This document shows, piece by piece, positions 41,750-49,810 of a stretch of DNA of 64,000 nt. The stretch's first letter is position 1; each line of letters starts with the position of its first letter. The notes under the pieces were generated by a model that worked only from the letters and a program-made list of their open reading frames with translations, did no database searches and was not told where the DNA came from. The DNA is from Paractinoplanes aksuensis (GTDB lineage: Bacteria > Actinomycetota > Actinomycetes > Mycobacteriales > Micromonosporaceae). Where the stretch lies: NCBI RefSeq assembly GCF_024137025.1, contig NZ_JAMYJR010000017.1, positions 1 to 64,000 on the forward strand, in the 5' to 3' direction. The position numbers were made by a program, and so were the translations under genes.

Positions 41750-42546
41750 CGCAGGTAAGGGGCGGCCGCCGCTTTGACGGCGGCCGTCAGCTCGTCCAGC
41801 ACCTCGGAGCCGATCCGCCAGTACTGCCAGTACAGAGGCACGTCGAGATGGCGGCCGGGGTGCAGGTCGACATAGCGTCCGGCGGCGATGTCGGCCCGGG
41901 CGATCCAATCGGGGACCATGCCCCAGCCCAGGCCCATGCGGATGGCTTCGATGAAACCCGAGGCCGACGGCACGTAGTGGATGGGCAAATCGGATTCGTC
42001 GGTTTCCATGAAGCGATGCTGGAGCCGGTCCCGGCGGTCGTAAAGGATCATCGCGGTGTCGTCCGGGCGCCCGACCGCCAGGTAGCGCAGCGCGCCGAGC
42101 CGTTCGATCCGGCAGCCCTGCACAGCGGTGTCATCGGCAGTGACGGCCGCCATGGCCGTCCCTGATCGCAACAGGTCGGCGGTGTAGTACTCGTCATTGG
42201 TGTGCAACTCGTACTGCGGGCCGGGCACGGCGGCCAGCGCCGGCAGGAACCACGTGTGCAGCGAGTCGGCGTTCACCACGATCGACACCCGGGTGCCGCC
42301 GCGGGCCTGACCGATGGCCTCCCGTTCGAGCAGCGCGACCTGCCCCGCGAAGCGGACCAGGGCCTCACCGGCCGGGGTGGGCACGCAGGGTTTCGTACGC
42401 CGGACCAGAACCTGCCCGACCGAGCGCTCGAGGGCCTTGATGCGCTGGCTCACCGCCGACGGTGTGACGTGCAGTTCGCGCGCCGCCGCGTCGAAGCTGC
42501 CCGACTCGATCACGGCCTGGAAGGTGGCCAGTTGCGCGAAGTCCAC
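41746..42546 (-). CDS. lysG: LysG/ArgP-type LysR regulator of lysine export
   Basis: 266 residues. HTH AARELHVTPSAVSQRIKALE, then VLVRRTKPCVPTPAGEALVR, typical of ArgP/LysG (IciA). It senses basic amino acids and activates the exporter lysE, which is divergent from it across 71 bp, the same layout as in Corynebacterium glutamicum. Located at the end of dapD, tying synthesis to export. Confidence 0.93.
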   Translation of the reverse strand: MDFAQLATFQAVIESGSFDAAARELHVTPSAVSQRIKALERSVGQVLVRRTKPCVPTPAGEALVRFAGQVALLEREAIGQARGGTRVSIVVNADSLHTWFLPALAAVPGPQYELHTNDEYYTADLLRSGTAMAAVTADDTAVQGCRIERLGALRYLAVGRPDDTAMILYDRRDRLQHRFMETDESDLPIHYVPSASGFIEAIRMGLGWGMVPDWIARADIAAGRYVDLHPGRHLDVPLYWQYWRIGSEVLDELTAAVKAAAAPYLR

Positions 42547-42617
42547 ATAAGCGATGCTAATGCAACGTCAAAATCTTTAGTTTGAGTACGCCTAGTTTTA
42601 AAAATACGGTCAAAGCC

Positions 42618-43214
42618 GTGCTCACCTCCATCGCCGCCGGCTTCCTCGCCTCCGCCGTCCTGATCATCGCCATCGGCGCCCAGAACGCGTTCGTCCTGCG
42701 CCAGGGCCTGCGCCGCGAACACGTGGTGGCGGTCGTGCTGGTCTGCGCGCTGTCCGACCTGTTCCTGATCCTCGCGGGCATCGGCGGCCTGGGCGCGGTG
42801 ATCACGGCCCGCCCCGACGCGGTCACAGTGATCAAGTGGTTCGGGGCGGCCTTCCTCATCGCGTACGCGGTGCTGGCCGCGCGCCGCGCCCTGCGGCCCA
42901 CCGCCCTGCGGGCCGCCGAGAAGGCCCCGGCCACCCTGGGCGCGACGGTGCTGACCTGCCTGGCCCTGACCTACCTGAACCCGCACGTCTACCTCGACAC
43001 GGTGCTGCTGCTGGGCTCGGTCGCGCAACAGCACCCACACCGCTGGCTCTTCGGCGCGGGCGCGGCAGCGGCCAGCCTGGTCTGGTTCACCGCCCTGGGC
43101 GCGGGCGCACACCGTCTGGCGCCATTGCTGGCCCGCCCGTCGGCTTGGCGTGTGCTGGACGGCCTGATCGCGGTGGTCATGTTGGCTGTGGCCGTGATGT
43201 TGCTGCTCAGCTAG
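42618..43214 (+). CDS. lysE: LysE-type L-lysine/L-arginine exporter
   Basis: 198 residues from the GTG at 42618; a TTG at 42582 is in frame but adds a polar leader. Six hydrophobic segments, with the family motif IIAIGAQNAFVLRQGLRREH at the N-terminus and CLALTYLNPHVYLDT in the middle. It expels surplus basic amino acids by proton antiport. The AT-rich spacer to lysG (42547-42617) is the expected LysG binding site. Confidence 0.93.
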   Translation: MLTSIAAGFLASAVLIIAIGAQNAFVLRQGLRREHVVAVVLVCALSDLFLILAGIGGLGAVITARPDAVTVIKWFGAAFLIAYAVLAARRALRPTALRAAEKAPATLGATVLTCLALTYLNPHVYLDTVLLLGSVAQQHPHRWLFGAGAAAASLVWFTALGAGAHRLAPLLARPSAWRVLDGLIAVVMLAVAVMLLLS

Positions 43215-43227
43215 ACGGGCTCGGTCT

Positions 43228-43260
43228 GTGGACAAGGCGATGGGCGGGCCTGTGGACAAC
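43228..43260 (+). promoter_or_regulatory. Two direct-repeat DnaA boxes
   Basis: TGTGGACAA at 43228-43236 and 43252-43260 are exact complements of TTGTCCACA, in the same orientation with starts 24 bp apart. They lie upstream of the MerR-clamp fusion gene and just after lysE. The pattern matches the four-box cluster at 7512-7594. Confidence 0.7.
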
Positions 43261-43364
43261 TGGCTGCCTCTCGCTTGACACCCGCGTAAGTTCACCCCAC
43301 AACGCCCCGAGGCGGGTGGGGGTTAGGGATGGCAGCCTCTGCGGATTCGAAAGATCATCGCGGC

Positions 43365-43395
43365 TTGACCCTCGACCTGGTCGAGGCGACAGGGT
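43365..43395 (+). promoter_or_regulatory. MerR-type promoter and operator
   Basis: TTGACC (43365-43370) and CAGGGT (43390-43395) are separated by 19 bp, the overlong spacer typical of MerR-controlled promoters. The dyad CCTCGACC-T-GGTCGAGG (43370-43386) fills the spacer. This is the classical site where MerR dimers untwist DNA to activate, here 20 bp before the ATG of the MerR-clamp gene. Confidence 0.8.
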
Positions 43396-43414
43396 CGGTG
43401 AGGTGCGAGGAGAC

Positions 43415-44437
43415 ATGCGCGGCATCGGTGAGGTGGCTCGGGCCAGTGGGCTCAGCGTCAGCGCGCTGCGGTTCTACGACAGCGCGGGCGTGCTGGTTCC
43501 CGCCGAGGTGGACACAGCGAACGGCTATCGGCGCTATACCGACGAGCAGATGCGGGCGGCCCGGCTGATCGCGGGGTTGCGCCGCGTCGGGCTGCCGGTG
43601 GCCGAGATCGCCGAGTGCGTCCGGGACCTGAACGACCCGGCTGCCGTGCGCCGGCGGCTCGAGGCGCACCGGCGGCGCCTCGAGGACGGGCTGGCCGATG
43701 CTCAGCGTGAACTCCTCCGCATCCACGCCCTGCTCGACCTGGAGGAGAAACTCATGACCCGCGTCAGCCTGCCCGCCGCCGCTCTGGCCGCCACGATCGA
43801 TGCCGTCCGCTTTGCCGCGGGGGCCGATCCGGCATTGCCGATGTTGCAGTGCGTGCTGCTCGATGTGACCGGTGGCGTGCTCACGCTCGTCGCGACCGAC
43901 CGTTTCCGGATGGCCGTGGCGGCGGCGCCGGCCGAGGTCGAGGGGCCACCGATCCGCTCGGTGCTGCCGCTCGAGTTTGTCGACGGTCTGCGGGCCACGC
44001 TCGGCGAGGGCTCGGCCGTGCTGGATCTGGGGGCGGATCGCGTACGGGAAGAAGCGGCCTCGCTCGAGGTTGAGCCCCTCGACATCGACTACCCGGATCA
44101 CCGCCGCCTGCTCGACGCGCTCGGCGCACCCACGACCCGGGTCACGGTCGACTCGGCGGCGCTACGTGATCAGGTCAGCGCCGCGCCCGTCGTCATGAAG
44201 GAGCACGACGGGACCACGTACGAAATGGCGCTTCTGGGTTTTCGGGACGGCGATGTGAATGTCGTCCCGGAAGGTGAGGTGCACCTGGCCGTCAACCGCG
44301 AGTTCCTGCTGCAGGCCCTGGACGCGGGTGGCACCGGGCAGCTCGTGCTGGAACTCGACGGGCCGATCAAGCCGTTGGCCGTCCGGGTCCCGGGCGACGA
44401 CTCCCGGTTCTCGATCCTGATGCCGGTCCGGCCGTAG
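43415..44437 (+). CDS. MerR regulator fused to DNA polymerase III beta-clamp (DnaN) domains
   Basis: 340 residues, ATG with GAGGAG upstream. Residues 4-70 are a MerR HTH and wing (IGEVARASGLSVSALRFYD, NGYRRYTDEQMRAARLI), followed by a coiled-coil helix (75-112). From 116 to the end the sequence resembles domains II and III of the sliding clamp: FAAGADPALPMLQCVLLD, LVATDRFRMAVAAAP, VNREFLLQALDAGGTGQLVL, and the terminal SILMPVRP. Clamp domain I is absent, replaced by the HTH. No effector pocket of the usual MerR kind is visible. Probably autoregulated. Relatives exist in other actinobacteria as poorly described DnaN-family proteins. Confidence 0.88.
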   Translation: MRGIGEVARASGLSVSALRFYDSAGVLVPAEVDTANGYRRYTDEQMRAARLIAGLRRVGLPVAEIAECVRDLNDPAAVRRRLEAHRRRLEDGLADAQRELLRIHALLDLEEKLMTRVSLPAAALAATIDAVRFAAGADPALPMLQCVLLDVTGGVLTLVATDRFRMAVAAAPAEVEGPPIRSVLPLEFVDGLRATLGEGSAVLDLGADRVREEAASLEVEPLDIDYPDHRRLLDALGAPTTRVTVDSAALRDQVSAAPVVMKEHDGTTYEMALLGFRDGDVNVVPEGEVHLAVNREFLLQALDAGGTGQLVLELDGPIKPLAVRVPGDDSRFSILMPVRP

Positions 44438-44539
44438 AGGTCGCGGCGGCGTAACAATTTACTTCCGCGTGACAGGTTCGGGCTTGAGTCACGTCACACC
44501 GGGTGCTTCGCCCACAGGGGCAGTGGCTACCGTCGTCGG

Positions 44540-45268
44540 GTGCGCATCGGCCAGCAGTTCGAGGAGTCCGCCGGCGAGCGCGCCACCGGCTGGGAGTTCG
44601 CCTGGCTGGACGGGCGCGACGTCGGCTCCGAGCCGTCATGGTCGTACCCGGCCCTGGCCCGCACCCTGCTGCGCCGCGCCTGTTCGGCCCTCGACCTCGA
44701 CACCGGCAGTGGCGAGTTGCTGGCCGAGCTGGCTCCGCTGCCACCGCACACCGTCGCCGTCGAGAGCTGGACGAGGAACATCCCCGTGGCTCGCGACCGG
44801 CTGGCCCCGCTCGCCGTCGAGGTGCTGACCGAGCTCCCCGGCGGCGAGGACGAGTTCGACGTCGTGCTCAGCCGTCACGGCCGGCTGCCCGCGACCGACA
44901 TCGTGCGGCTGCTGCGCCGCGACGGCACCGTGCTGACCCAGCAGGTCGGCAGCGACGACCTGGCCGAGCTGAACGTGGCGCTGGGGGCGCCACCGGCTCA
45001 CCGCCAGCCCTGGAACGCCGATGTCGCGGTCTCGGCGCTGACCGCGGCCGGTCTCGAGGTCATCGACGTGCGCGAGGAACGCCCGCCGATGACCTTCCAC
45101 GACGTCGGCGCCGTGGTCCGCCAGCTGCGGGACCTGCCCTGGCAGATCCGCGACTTCAGCCCGAGGCACTACCAGCAGGCGCTGGACCGCCTCGACACCT
45201 ACATCCGCCTGCACGGCGGTTTCACCGTCACCGCCCACCGTTTCCTGGTCGAAGCCGTCCGTCCCTGA
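44540..45268 (+). CDS. SAM-dependent methyltransferase
   Basis: 242 residues, GTG start. The Rossmann motif I is LDLDTGSGELLAELAPLPP (about 52-70), then a motif IV-like DEFDVVLSRHGRLP and RLLRRDGTVLTQQVG. Such short class I methyltransferases act on small molecules, but the substrate cannot be told. The C-terminal PRHYQQALDRLDTYIRLHGG is a helical cap. It precedes the nitrilase-family gene by 28 bp on the same strand. Confidence 0.88.
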   Translation: MRIGQQFEESAGERATGWEFAWLDGRDVGSEPSWSYPALARTLLRRACSALDLDTGSGELLAELAPLPPHTVAVESWTRNIPVARDRLAPLAVEVLTELPGGEDEFDVVLSRHGRLPATDIVRLLRRDGTVLTQQVGSDDLAELNVALGAPPAHRQPWNADVAVSALTAAGLEVIDVREERPPMTFHDVGAVVRQLRDLPWQIRDFSPRHYQQALDRLDTYIRLHGGFTVTAHRFLVEAVRP

Positions 45269-45296
45269 CCCAATCCCCCCGCAGAAAGATCGGCCC

Positions 45297-46004
45297 ATGC
45301 GCTCGTTGGTCATCGCCGTCGCCCAACCGCCCGTCCACGCGCTCGACATCGCCGCCAACGCGACCCGGCACGCGGCCGCGGTCCGCGCGTCCGCCGCAAG
45401 GCTGGTCGTCTTTCCCGAACTTTCCCTCACCGGGTACGACCTGACGGCGCCCCTCGTCTCGGCGGACGACCCGCGGCTGCGCCCGCTGATCGACGCTTGC
45501 GCCGCCACCGACACGATCGCGCTGGCCGGCGCGCCCGTCGCCGGCCCGCACATCGCGACGCTGATGATCGACGGCGAGGGGGCCCGGGTCGTCTACCGCA
45601 AGGTCAACCCGCACCACACCGAGTCGCGCTTCGCCGCCGGCCCCGGTCCCGAGGTCATCGAGGTCGACGGCTGGCGCCTGGGCCTGGGCATCTGCCGCGA
45701 CACCGGCGTCGAGCAGCACGCGGCGACCACGGCGGCGCTGGGCATGGACGCCTACATCGCCGGGGTGGTCGACCACCCGGCCGACGACGTGGTGCTGGCC
45801 GAGCGGGCTCGCAAGATCAGCCAGGAGTACGGGGTCTGGGTGGCCGTCGCCTCGTGCGCGGGCGCGTCCGGTCCCGAGTACCCCGAGACCGCGGGCCGCT
45901 CGGGCATCTGGGCGCCGGACGGTTCCGTGGCCGCCCGCGCGAGCCGGACGGTGGGCGAGATCGCCCGAGCGACCCTCTACGCCGAGAAGCTGGCCCGCGT
46001 CTAG
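45297..46004 (+). CDS. Carbon-nitrogen hydrolase (nitrilase superfamily)
   Basis: 235 residues. The catalytic Glu-Lys-Cys triad is complete: Glu41 in VVFPELSLTGYD, Lys102 in YRKVNPHHTE, Cys133 in LGLGICRDTG. It is shorter than nitrilases proper and resembles amidase or deaminated-glutathione amidase groups. Likely cytosolic amide hydrolysis of an unknown substrate. Probably co-transcribed with the methyltransferase; ends overlapping a convergent methyltransferase gene by 4 bp. Confidence 0.9.
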   Translation: MRSLVIAVAQPPVHALDIAANATRHAAAVRASAARLVVFPELSLTGYDLTAPLVSADDPRLRPLIDACAATDTIALAGAPVAGPHIATLMIDGEGARVVYRKVNPHHTESRFAAGPGPEVIEVDGWRLGLGICRDTGVEQHAATTAALGMDAYIAGVVDHPADDVVLAERARKISQEYGVWVAVASCAGASGPEYPETAGRSGIWAPDGSVAARASRTVGEIARATLYAEKLARV

Positions 46005-46720
46005 GGCTTCCGGGCCAGCACCAGACTGGTCCGCAGTTCCAGGCGCACCGGCCCGTCGATCGCCGCGTCCAGCCCGTCCAGGGCCCGTCGCTGCTGGTCG
46101 GGCGTGTGCCGGCGGAACGGCGAGAACGTCTGCATCAGCTCGAGATACCGCGGCTTGGCCAGCACCGGGTACGTGGTGAAGCGGCGCTCGACCACGGTCG
46201 GCCACACTCCCGAGGCGAGCACGTCGTCGCGCACCCAGTGGTCGGCCCGGTCGGCCACCGTCGGATCGACCGAACGCAGCACGTCGCCGATCGCCCGTTC
46301 CTGCCCCGGGTCGGCGTAGGCGTACTTGTGGCCGAACACCGCGAGGGTGCCGCCCGGGGCGAGCAGGTCGAAGGCCCGCCGGTTGCGCGTCGCGGCCGCC
46401 ATCCAGTGCCAGGCCATCGCGCAGGCCACCAGCCCGGGCCGCGACCCGCCCGGCGACCACTCCTCGAACGTCGTCGTGATCACTGCGACCTGCGGAAATT
46501 TGGTACGCAGGACAGCCGCCATCCGTGGGTCGGGTTCCAGGGCGGTGAGCCAGGTGTCGAACCCGACCAGCAGCTCGGTGCCCTTGCCGGTGCCGGCCCC
46601 CAGCTCGACGATGCCGTCGGGCGGCCCGCCGTATTCGAGGATCGCGTCGCGCACGCCCTCGGGATAACCGGGCCGGACCTCGTCGTACAGGGCGGCCACC
46701 TCGCCGAAGACCTGCGCCAT
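46001..46720 (-). CDS. Class I SAM-dependent methyltransferase
   Basis: 239 residues from the ATG at 46720 (MAQVFGEVAALYDEVRPGYP). Motif I GIVELGAGTGKGTELL and post-motif I LTALEPDPRMAAVL; later VACAMAWHWMAAATRNRRAF. Typical of the UbiE/Trans-aconitate-like group of actinobacterial methyltransferases acting on small molecules. An in-frame upstream start at 46804 would overlap the RidA gene. Divergent from ridA. Confidence 0.88.
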   Translation of the reverse strand: MAQVFGEVAALYDEVRPGYPEGVRDAILEYGGPPDGIVELGAGTGKGTELLVGFDTWLTALEPDPRMAAVLRTKFPQVAVITTTFEEWSPGGSRPGLVACAMAWHWMAAATRNRRAFDLLAPGGTLAVFGHKYAYADPGQERAIGDVLRSVDPTVADRADHWVRDDVLASGVWPTVVERRFTTYPVLAKPRYLELMQTFSPFRRHTPDQQRRALDGLDAAIDGPVRLELRTSLVLARKP

Positions 46721-46750
46721 GGGCCCGACCGTAGCGGTTAGTCTCGATCC

Positions 46751-47143
46751 ATGCAGCACCATGTCCGGCCGGCGGGGTCGCCGCCCACGAACAACTACAG
46801 CCACGCGGTCTCCTACACGGGCCCGACGGTAGTGGTGTCCGGACAGGTGCCGCTCGACGCCGAGGGCCGGCTGGTCGGCGAGGACGACGCGCTGGCACAG
46901 ACCCGCCAGGTGTTCCGCAACATCGAGACGGCCCTGGCCGCGGCCGGCGCCGGAATGTCCGACGTGGTCAAACTGACGATCTTCCTGACCAACCTCGCGG
47001 ATCTGGCCGATTTCCGTACGGCCCGCGACGAGTTCATCAACCTGGCCGCGCCCCCGGCCAGCACACTGGTGCAGGTGGCCGGACTGGTCAACCCGGACTT
47101 CCGCGTCGAGGTCGAGGCGACGGCGGTCCTCCCGGCCGGTTAA
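46751..47143 (+). CDS. RidA-family enamine/imine deaminase
   Basis: 130 residues of the YjgF/YER057c/UK114 fold. The N-terminal segment AGSPPTNNYSHAVSYTGP and the C-terminal block PPASTLVQVAGLVNPDFRVE contain the expected features, although the conserved substrate-binding Arg of RidA (usually RSCV-type context) is replaced here by PASTLVQV. It may thus belong to an Rid subgroup with different substrate. Cytosolic trimer expected. Confidence 0.85.
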   Translation: MQHHVRPAGSPPTNNYSHAVSYTGPTVVVSGQVPLDAEGRLVGEDDALAQTRQVFRNIETALAAAGAGMSDVVKLTIFLTNLADLADFRTARDEFINLAAPPASTLVQVAGLVNPDFRVEVEATAVLPAG

Positions 47144-47628
47144 GCCCGGCTCGCCCCGGCGGCCGACAGAAGCATCGCCGGTAAGCCTCTTTCAGGTGAG
47201 CGGGGCGCCAAATTCGCTTACCCCATTAGAGGAAAGCTGCCCTTGCAGCACGGCAAGCATCGCGATTAATGCTCGTCTTCGCTCGCGTTTTCGGGGTTAC
47301 GGCCCACAATGGATCTTTCGAAGGCTTGAGAAGCCGGCGCTCTGCTGATACGTCACCGTTTGTGCTGCCTGATGCAGCCACCAGCGCTTATTGGTGATCG
47401 CCAGCGCGGGGTGCGCGCTCGATGTCTCGCGCTGCGGTCAGCCCTACGGGTTAATCCGATCATCGATAGTCGGCTGACTCCGCGTTCTGGATAGGACGGG
47501 CAAAAGCACTATCGCTTAGGCCGTCTCCATCGGCCATCTTTGTCGCAGCGCCGGAACGCTTCGAGCCCCGGCCACACCAATTTCGAGCACCTAACGAATT
47601 ACCCAAACGTTCCAGGAGGAACTTCCCC
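47144..47628 (+). promoter_or_regulatory. Long structured, AT-richer spacer before the exported-protein cluster
   Basis: 485 bp without a gene. It holds several small perfect stems: CACCA/TGGTG (47379-47396), AGCGCG/CGCGCT (47403-47419) and GGCCG/CGGCC (47519-47535). Near 47192-47220, GGTGAGCG could pair with CGCTTACC through one G-U pair. The end has AGGAGG nine nt before the ATG. It may be a long 5' leader; it matches no riboswitch class I can recall. Confidence 0.45.
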
Positions 47629-48111
47629 ATGCGTCAGTTCACCAAGCGTTCCGCGGCCATCCTCACCGGCTCCGTTCTCGCCGTCGCCGGCGGAACCGCG
47701 GCGTTCGCCTACGCAAGCGGCTGGTTCCAGGGCAGCAGCAACACCACCGTGGCGACCTCCACGATCGGAAACGTCACCGCGACCATCGACCTCCGCGCCG
47801 GTGGGGCCACCAACAAGTTCTTCCCGGGCAAGATCGTGCAACTGCAGGGCGTCTCCCTCAACAACCCGAACGACTACAAGGTCAAGATCACCGCGGTTGA
47901 CGTGATCACCGTCGAGGGTGGGGGTGACTGCACCCAGTCGCTGGCCGGATTCAGCTTCCCCGAGCTGAACACGTCCACTGTCTTCGACCCCGGCACGACG
48001 GCATCGGTCGATCTGGGCGACCTCAAGATGTCGGAGAACGCCAGCGAGCTCTGCGCGAACAAGCCCGGCATCGTCGTCAAGGCCACGCTCAAGGGCGAAG
48101 TCGCGGCATGA
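47629..48111 (+). CDS. Exported protein, cluster member 1 (putative main component)
   Basis: 160 residues, AGGAGG nine nt before the ATG. Export segment AAILTGSVLAVAGGTAAFAY (about 9-28), then GWFQGSSNTTV and a small beta domain (FFPGKIVQLQGVSLNNPNDY). Cys residues in GGDCTQS and SELCANK are placed as in members 2 and 4, suggesting a disulfide. The end LKMSENASELCANKPGIVV aligns with TMPRNATPKCANTKLLI and TMRSDSPKACQGATFTV of these. A hairpin follows, so it may be made in larger amounts than the genes after it. Confidence 0.85.
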   Translation: MRQFTKRSAAILTGSVLAVAGGTAAFAYASGWFQGSSNTTVATSTIGNVTATIDLRAGGATNKFFPGKIVQLQGVSLNNPNDYKVKITAVDVITVEGGGDCTQSLAGFSFPELNTSTVFDPGTTASVDLGDLKMSENASELCANKPGIVVKATLKGEVAA

Positions 48112-48117
48112 CGTTGA

Positions 48118-48147
48118 GGGAAGTGGGCGGTCACGCGCCCACTTCCC
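48118..48147 (+). terminator. Perfect 12-bp hairpin after exported protein 1
   Basis: GGGAAGTGGGCG and CGCCCACTTCCC pair around a 6-nt loop, six bases after the stop. No U-tract. Partial termination here would lower expression of members 2 and 3 relative to member 1. Confidence 0.75.
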
Positions 48148-48187
48148 ATCATCAGGTCCTGATCACTTCTCAGCGAACGAGGCACCT

Positions 48188-48661
48188 GTGAAGGCATGGC
48201 GATCGGCCGTCACCGCAGCGGCGACGCTGGCCACGGCGTTCATCGTTGCCGGCAGCCAGCAGGGGGAGCCCGACAGGCAGGACATGGTGCTGACCCACGG
48301 CGGCCGCGACTCTTACGGCAATGTGCGGTTCACCCTCAGCGGGCGGCCGGTGACCGGCCTCTACCCCGGGGCAACCCGGCAGATCAAGATCACCGTGATC
48401 AACCCGTTCGACTTCCCGCTCTCGCTGCAAACACTGGATGGCCGTCTGGTCGGCACAGACCGCCGTGCCTGCCCCGCCACCGGCGCGACCTTGCGGGTCG
48501 CCGCCTACAGCGGCCGGCTTCCCGTCACGATCAAGCCCTACGGCCGCACCACCCTGGCCGGCTCGATCCCGGTGACAATGCCCCGCAATGCCACCCCGAA
48601 GTGCGCGAACACCAAGTTGCTGATCTCCCTCGCCGGAACCGGCAGAAAGGCCGGCCGATGA
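48188..48661 (+). CDS. Exported protein, cluster member 2
   Basis: 157 residues, GTG start with GAGG five nt upstream. Signal segment AVTAAATLATAFIVAGSQQG, then a beta domain with LYPGATRQIKITVINPFDFP, the PG-N-P pattern common to actinobacterial surface beta-sandwiches. Cys residues in RRACPATG and TPKCANT are conserved with members 1 and 4. Its stop overlaps the start of member 3 by 4 bp, so they are translated together. Confidence 0.83.
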   Translation: MKAWRSAVTAAATLATAFIVAGSQQGEPDRQDMVLTHGGRDSYGNVRFTLSGRPVTGLYPGATRQIKITVINPFDFPLSLQTLDGRLVGTDRRACPATGATLRVAAYSGRLPVTIKPYGRTTLAGSIPVTMPRNATPKCANTKLLISLAGTGRKAGR

Positions 48662-49365
48662 GGAAGCGCACGACATACGTCCTGATCAGTGCGACTGCCG
48701 CTGCGGTTGTCGCGGCTGGAACCTTGACCGCCAACGCCGCGTGGGTGATCGGCGGCAGCGCCAAGGTCACGACTCGGTCCGCGAAGATGCCCAAGGGCAC
48801 CAAGCCGAGTGTCGCGAAGCAGTCCAAAGCGGCGGTCGTGAGCTGGAGCGCTCAGGAACTCGTGCCGGGCGTCAAGATGGATCGCTACACCGTCACCGCG
48901 CACAGCCAGGACAACCCGGCCAAAGAGGCGCTCGTCCGCGAGGTCGAGGCATCCGGCGGTGCCAGTGAGTCGGTCACCTTCGCCGCTTCCGCAGTTGCCG
49001 GTAGCAAGTGGAAGTGGGCCGTCATCCCGCACTACGCCAAGTGGTCCGGGGCCGAGGGCGGCCTGAGCAAGGCCCTCACCTTCCCCGCCGCTCCGGCTGC
49101 CCCGGCCGCGGCCAAGGTCGCGGAGCCGCCGCCGGCCGCCAAGGTGGTCGCGCCCACCACGCCACCGACGACCGTGGCGCCGACGACCGAAGCCACCAAG
49201 AAACCGGCCGCCGAGCCCGTCACTACGGCGCCGGCGCCGGAGCCGGAGAAGACCGAAGACGAAACTGCACCCCCGGCCGCGTCCTCGCCCGCGGTGCGGG
49301 AGCCTGCGAGCGCGGCGCCGGAACCGTCCGCCAGCGGTTCGGCCGGCGAAGGCATTCCGAAATAG
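48658..49365 (+). CDS. Exported FnIII-like protein with disordered tail, cluster member 3
   Basis: 235 residues. Signal peptide (about 5-27, ending TANAAW), a fibronectin-III-like domain (about 45-143: AVVSWSAQELVPGVKMDRYT, then WKWAVIPHYAKWSGAEGG), and an Ala/Pro/Thr/Glu tail to the C-terminus. No sortase motif or membrane anchor is visible. It lacks the Cys pair of the other members. It could be a stalk or adaptor that spans peptidoglycan. Confidence 0.83.
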   Translation: MRKRTTYVLISATAAAVVAAGTLTANAAWVIGGSAKVTTRSAKMPKGTKPSVAKQSKAAVVSWSAQELVPGVKMDRYTVTAHSQDNPAKEALVREVEASGGASESVTFAASAVAGSKWKWAVIPHYAKWSGAEGGLSKALTFPAAPAAPAAAKVAEPPPAAKVVAPTTPPTTVAPTTEATKKPAAEPVTTAPAPEPEKTEDETAPPAASSPAVREPASAAPEPSASGSAGEGIPK

Positions 49366-49375
49366 GTGGGGTAAT

Positions 49376-49421
49376 GATCGAGCCCGCGGCGGGGTCCCAC
49401 GCCGCGGGCTCGATCGATTTT
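49376..49421 (+). terminator. Intrinsic terminator after the member 3 gene
   Basis: GATCGAGCCCGCGGC pairs perfectly (15 bp) with GCCGCGGGCTCGATC, followed by GATTTT. It ends the transcript of exported proteins 1-3. Confidence 0.88.
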
Positions 49422-49790
49422 GTGTACCCGGACGGGTTAGGCGGAATATTCGAATTCTGGCCGACATTCGGCGGATGCCCGCCTGGCCGGACCGGGGAGA
49501 AACGGCTTCGGGCTCGGCCTGACGTCCGTACGCCGGGAAAGCCTTTCCTTGACCCTCACGGGGATGAATATGGCCGGGCCGGAGCCGCCCTGACGGCAAT
49601 CTACCCCCTGGTCAGGGGCGAGTTCGATGGACGATGCATTGACGGCGATTTGCCGAACCGATCCCCCTTTGGGGGTAAGCCGGACAGCCTCAACTGTGCG
49701 ATTTATGCGCGCAGAACCGGGGACGGAATCCCGATCACACGACCACGCGTCGTCGGCGACCGTTATTAGACATGAAGTCCCCGTCCGTCG
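49422..49790 (+). promoter_or_regulatory. Spacer before cluster member 4, with two short inverted repeats
   Basis: No gene is credible here; frames lack ribosome-binding sites and codon bias. CCCCTG-GT-CAGGGG (49605-49618) and CCCCC-TTT-GGGGG (49663-49675) are perfect inverted repeats. AT-rich GGAATATTCGAATTC lies near 49442. This presumably contains the promoter of member 4; I cannot assign a sigma factor. Confidence 0.4.
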
Positions 49791-49810
49791 CTGAAGGAGG
49801 AACGCGCCGC

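Noticed and set aside
47260..47330. Cyclic-di-GMP (GEMM-I) riboswitch
   Set aside because: A GGGGTTAC segment recalls the end of GEMM-I, but the conserved GCAAACC and GGGACGCAAAGCC core is absent.
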